Assembly (NCBI GenBank): GCA_028288875.1
Contig: JAQGHK010000365.1
Location: 1 to 8,383 of the forward strand
DNA: 8,383 nt
Source of the DNA: Phycisphaerales bacterium
GTDB lineage: Bacteria; Planctomycetota; Phycisphaerae; Tepidisphaerales; Tepidisphaeraceae
Reading direction: 5' to 3'
The notes below the pieces were generated by a model that was not told the origin of the DNA, made no database searches, and was given only the letters and a program-made list of their open reading frames with translations. Below, piece after piece: positions 6,753 to 8,383 of this stretch (position 1 is its first letter; every line of letters begins with the position of its first letter). Both the position numbers and the translations under genes were made by a program.

Positions 6753-7793
6753 TCACTTTTGCTTTGGCCGTGTCGATGATTCACGGACCAGAAGCGCTTC
6801 GTCCAATCGCACCCGCACGGGCGTGATCGGGTCGGCGGACGTCATCTGCCGGAGCAGAATTTCGGCCGCCATCTGGCCCATGCGGGTGGACGGCACGTCG
6901 ATCGCGGTGATCGACGGCACGCTCAGTCGCACGACCGGTTCGTTGTTGAAACAGACCAGGCTGAAATCGTCCGGCACCTTGAGGCCCAGATCATGGGCGG
7001 TGCGGAAAAGCGATAGGGCACCTTGGTGCGAATAGGTCAGTACGGCCGTCGCGCCGCCGTCGATGATGGCTTGGCGGACGAAGGGCTCGTAGTAGGAATC
7101 CCACGCGGTATCGGCCGGCAAAAGCGGCAGATTGAGTGGGGGGATTTCGAAGCCGAACTCGGCGGCCGCATCGCGGAACGCGCCGCGGCGTTCGTACACG
7201 CTCGGGTGTGTCGCATCGACCGACCAATGATCCAGATAGGCGATTTTGCGATGGCCGAGATCGACCAGGTGTTTGAGGGCGATGCGCGTGCCGCGGGCGT
7301 CGTCGGGTACAACGGCCGAGCCGTTCTCGCCGACCCGGCCATTCAGGCCGACGTAGGGGAGGCCGAGCGCATCGAGCGCCGCAACATCCGCATCAGTCCG
7401 CGCGCCGACAGCCACTACGCCGTCGACCCGAAGCGGCGGCAAATCAAACCGGTCGTGCCGGCTACTGAGGAACTGCACGCAGATTTCGTACCCGGCCTTG
7501 TCCAGCACTTGGGCCATGGCGCTGATGGCTTCTTCGACTGGACCAACGCGATCAGACGTCATGCCGGCCACACCAAGGACGGCGACGAGGTTCGTTTTGC
7601 TGGCCGTCAGATTTCGGGCGGCCATGCTGGGGCGGTAGTTGATGTCGCGGGCGGTATCGAGAATCCGCTGTCGAACCTCCGGCGAGACGGAGAAGCGCCC
7701 TTGCTTGGAGTTGTTCAGCACGCGGCTGACGGTCGAGGGGCTCACCGAGCAGCGTCGGGCTAATTCAGAAAGTGTTCCACCGAGTCGTGACAT
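6753..7793 (-). CDS. LacI-family transcriptional regulator
   Basis: 346 residues, the usual length of the family. Residues 7-26 form the helix-turn-helix (TLSELARRCSVSPSTVSRVLN), and residues 52-64 (NYRPSMAARNLTA) are the hinge helix with the Leu that normally inserts at the operator centre. From ~68 a periplasmic-binding-protein-like effector domain follows, with family landmarks: DDARGTRIALKHLVDLGHRKIAYLD (164-188; first part DDARGTRIALKHL, second part VDLGHRKIAYLD), YERRGAFRDA (200-209), PDDFSLVCFNNEP (274-286) and SVPSITAIDV (291-300). Such regulators are usually repressors released by a sugar. The position upstream of a pseudopilin and two glycosidases suggests it controls them and perhaps the divergent gene at 8116. 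No Shine-Dalgarno is seen before the ATG, but an in-frame TAG five codons upstream and the HTH starting at residue 7 support this start. Effector and operator cannot be read from sequence. Confidence 0.95.
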   Translation of the reverse strand: MSRLGGTLSELARRCSVSPSTVSRVLNNSKQGRFSVSPEVRQRILDTARDINYRPSMAARNLTASKTNLVAVLGVAGMTSDRVGPVEEAISAMAQVLDKAGYEICVQFLSSRHDRFDLPPLRVDGVVAVGARTDADVAALDALGLPYVGLNGRVGENGSAVVPDDARGTRIALKHLVDLGHRKIAYLDHWSVDATHPSVYERRGAFRDAAAEFGFEIPPLNLPLLPADTAWDSYYEPFVRQAIIDGGATAVLTYSHQGALSLFRTAHDLGLKVPDDFSLVCFNNEPVVRLSVPSITAIDVPSTRMGQMAAEILLRQMTSADPITPVRVRLDEALLVRESSTRPKQK

Positions 7794-7856
7794 GGTTATG
7801 TAAATCTAATGCAAACCCGCCGAAACCACTTCAGCAAGCAATTTCTGACACTCACT

Positions 7857-7885
7857 ATAATCGGCTCGATGCGGCATTCTGTCAA
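7857..7885 (-). promoter_or_regulatory. Candidate sigma-70-type promoter of the lacI-family gene
   Basis: On the minus strand a perfect TTGACA (7885-7880) is followed by 17 bases and GATTAT (7862-7857, 4 of 6). TATAGT (7859-7854, 5 of 6) is an alternative with a 20-base spacer. Transcription would start near 7850, leaving a leader of about 55 bases without a Shine-Dalgarno. Confidence 0.5.
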
Positions 7886-7960
7886 GCATATTCGGCAAAT
7901 GATTGTCGGAAATCCGCCGTGGGCCGCAAACGGGCGGACAAACGGCATCGATTCGGCCCT

Positions 7961-7974
7961 TTTGCTGCGGCAAA
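7961..7974. promoter_or_regulatory. Candidate LacI-type operator palindrome
   Basis: TTTGCTGCGGCAAA pairs at 12 of 14 positions about its centre and ends 5 bases before the plus-strand TTGACA at 7980. A second, weaker palindrome (TTGTCTTGACAA, 7975-7986, 10 of 12) overlaps that -35 box. LacI-family operators are palindromes of this size near promoters, but this one is centred on GC and not the more common CG, so the assignment is tentative. Confidence 0.35.
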
Positions 7975-7979
7975 TTGTC

Positions 7980-8010
7980 TTGACAACCTCGCCAACGCAT
8001 GTCATTTTAT
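7980..8010 (+). promoter_or_regulatory. Candidate promoter of the divergent exported-protein gene
   Basis: A perfect TTGACA (7980-7985) is followed by a poor -10: CATTTT (8003-8008) after 17 bases or TTTTAT (8005-8010) after 19. A start near 8016 would give a leader of about 100 bases holding the palindrome at 8022-8043 and the hairpin at 8078-8094. A weak -10 could mean that an activator is needed. Confidence 0.4.
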
Positions 8011-8021
8011 CTTTCAGCATG

Positions 8022-8043
8022 CGGTTTCTGAACGCAGAAATCG
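8022..8043. promoter_or_regulatory. Inverted repeat downstream of the divergent promoter
   Basis: The half-sites CGGTTTCTG and CAGAAATCG flank AACG; eight Watson-Crick pairs and one G-T. Its place just after the presumed transcription start fits a repressor operator, or a 9-bp hairpin in the 5' leader. Confidence 0.4.
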
Positions 8044-8077
8044 ATTGCTGATTCACATCGGCGGGGCGTTTTTTCCA

Positions 8078-8094
8078 GCCGGCAACATGCTGGC
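8078..8094 (+). other. Small hairpin in the 5' leader of the divergent gene
   Basis: GCCGGCA and TGCTGGC form a 7-bp stem (one G-U pair) around ACA, ending 9 bases before the Shine-Dalgarno. It may tune translation or mRNA stability; no T-run follows directly, so I do not call it a terminator. Confidence 0.35.
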
Positions 8095-8103
8095 ACACTT
8101 TTC

Positions 8104-8109
8104 AGGAGG
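8104..8109 (+). promoter_or_regulatory. Consensus ribosome binding site of the divergent gene
   Basis: AGGAGG lies 6 bases before the ATG at 8116. It is the strongest Shine-Dalgarno in the window and supports an efficiently translated gene. Confidence 0.85.
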
Positions 8110-8115
8110 CGGATC

Positions 8116-8383
8116 ATGATTGGACGAATCGGTTCAGCAGCACTCTCGGCAGTTGCGATAACGACATTGGCGGCCCAGGCGAACGCAGCGGTGCTGTTCA
8201 CCACGCAGCAGGACTTCACCGGCTGGGGCGTGGGCAGCACCAATCCGGGCGCACCAACGCTACTCGGCGACACCGATAGCAGCACGGTCAATGGCCTTGG
8301 GAACACCGCCGCTCCTGGCGGTGCTGGCACGGCCGGGGCGTTGACGATCACCATTCCGGCGGGCAGCACTTTTAACAGCACGC
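8116..8383 (+). CDS. Exported protein of unknown function (3' end outside window)
   Basis: The frame is open from the ATG to the window edge, giving 89 complete codons. Residues 1-24 are a Sec signal peptide: R4, a hydrophobic stretch around 7-20, and a QANA/A cleavage site. The mature part starts AVLFTTQQDFTGWGVG and is rich in Gly, Ser, Thr and Asn (GLGNTAAPGGAGTAG at 64-78). This style is common in extracellular planctomycete proteins, many of which end in a PEP-CTERM sorting signal; the C-terminus is not visible, so that is inference. I do not recognise the family. A consensus AGGAGG and a candidate promoter precede it, and it shares its control region with the divergent LacI-type regulator, so it may be part of the same sugar response, for example as a surface or glycan-binding protein. 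Confidence 0.82.
   Translation, partial: MIGRIGSAALSAVAITTLAAQANAAVLFTTQQDFTGWGVGSTNPGAPTLLGDTDSSTVNGLGNTAAPGGAGTAGALTITIPAGSTFNST

Larger units (their letters stand above)
7794..8115. promoter_or_regulatory. Divergent intergenic control region
   Basis: 322 bp between the regulator and the divergent exported-protein gene, visibly richer in A/T than the genes. It holds opposed promoter candidates (minus: 7885-7857; plus: 7980-8010), imperfect palindromes at 7943-7956, 7961-7974, 7975-7986 and 8022-8043, a small hairpin at 8078-8094, and five copies of GCAAA/TTTGC (7811, 7895, 7926, 7961, 7970). No gene is supported here: ORFs that cross it cover both promoters and have odd Cys/Arg-rich translations. 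Confidence 0.6.

Noticed and set aside
7023..7763. Plus-strand open frame of 246 codons
   Set aside because: It is antisense to the complete LacI-family gene and shows no family features or good ribosome site.
7856..7861. Perfect TATAAT on the plus strand
   Set aside because: There is no -35-like sequence 16-18 bases upstream. The same bases fit better as the -10 region of the minus-strand promoter with TTGACA at 7885-7880.
8069..8074. Run of six T as a possible terminator in the leader of the 8116 gene
   Set aside because: No stem ends directly before it: the GC-rich bases upstream (CGGCGGGGCG) have no complementary arm nearby.
7796..8098. Minus-strand 100-codon frame just upstream of the regulator
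   Set aside because: It covers both promoter candidates and the palindromes, has a Cys/Arg-rich translation with no domain and no clear ribosome site.
8007..8381. Minus-strand 124-codon frame at the right end
   Set aside because: It is antisense to the exported-protein gene, which has a consensus AGGAGG and a signal peptide.
1..8383. CRISPR arrays, tRNA or rRNA genes, insertion sequences, attachment sites
   Set aside because: I saw no regularly spaced direct repeats, no tRNA-like or rRNA sequence, no transposase or integrase and no terminal inverted repeats.

Overview
The window looks like a chromosomal piece of a GC-rich planctomycete, most likely class Phycisphaerae (Tepidisphaeraceae/Humisphaera-like). 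The grounds are a pseudopilin with a C-terminal H-Xn-DG motif, an LEPR-XLL-like N-terminus on a large secreted glycosidase, LacI-type regulation of a carbohydrate locus, and a small single-pass membrane protein of a type I associate with this group. The taxonomic call is inference from protein style; no rRNA or tRNA marker is present.

Layout: five genes lie on the minus strand. In their reading order they are a LacI-family regulator (7793-6753), a type II pseudopilin (6640-5687), a 167-residue single-pass membrane protein of unknown function (5611-5108), a GH95 alpha-L-fucosidase (5111-2823), and a GH74 xyloglucanase-like protein (2803 to beyond base 1). The last three are packed tightly: a 4-bp ATGA overlap, then a 19-bp gap with a Shine-Dalgarno. 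A terminator-like hairpin with a T-run sits between the pseudopilin and the 167-residue protein, only 11 bases upstream of that gene's ATG. A 322-bp intergenic region (7794-8115) separates the regulator from a divergent plus-strand gene for an exported protein, which starts at 8116 and leaves the window. That region holds two opposed promoter candidates, several imperfect palindromes and a repeated GCAAA/TTTGC motif.

How the genes fit together (inference): GH74 enzymes cut the glucan backbone of xyloglucan, and GH95 enzymes remove terminal alpha-1,2-L-fucose such as that on xyloglucan galactosyl side chains. The catalytic residues of both families can be seen. With a LacI regulator upstream, this looks like a sugar-responsive locus for fucosylated xyloglucan or a similar plant glycan. 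The least described part is the non-enzymatic one: a pseudopilin and a small membrane-anchored protein encoded just upstream of the two hydrolases. They could form a substrate-specific surface or uptake structure, but nothing in the sequence proves it. All long plus-strand ORFs inside 1-7793 look like antisense shadows of these genes.
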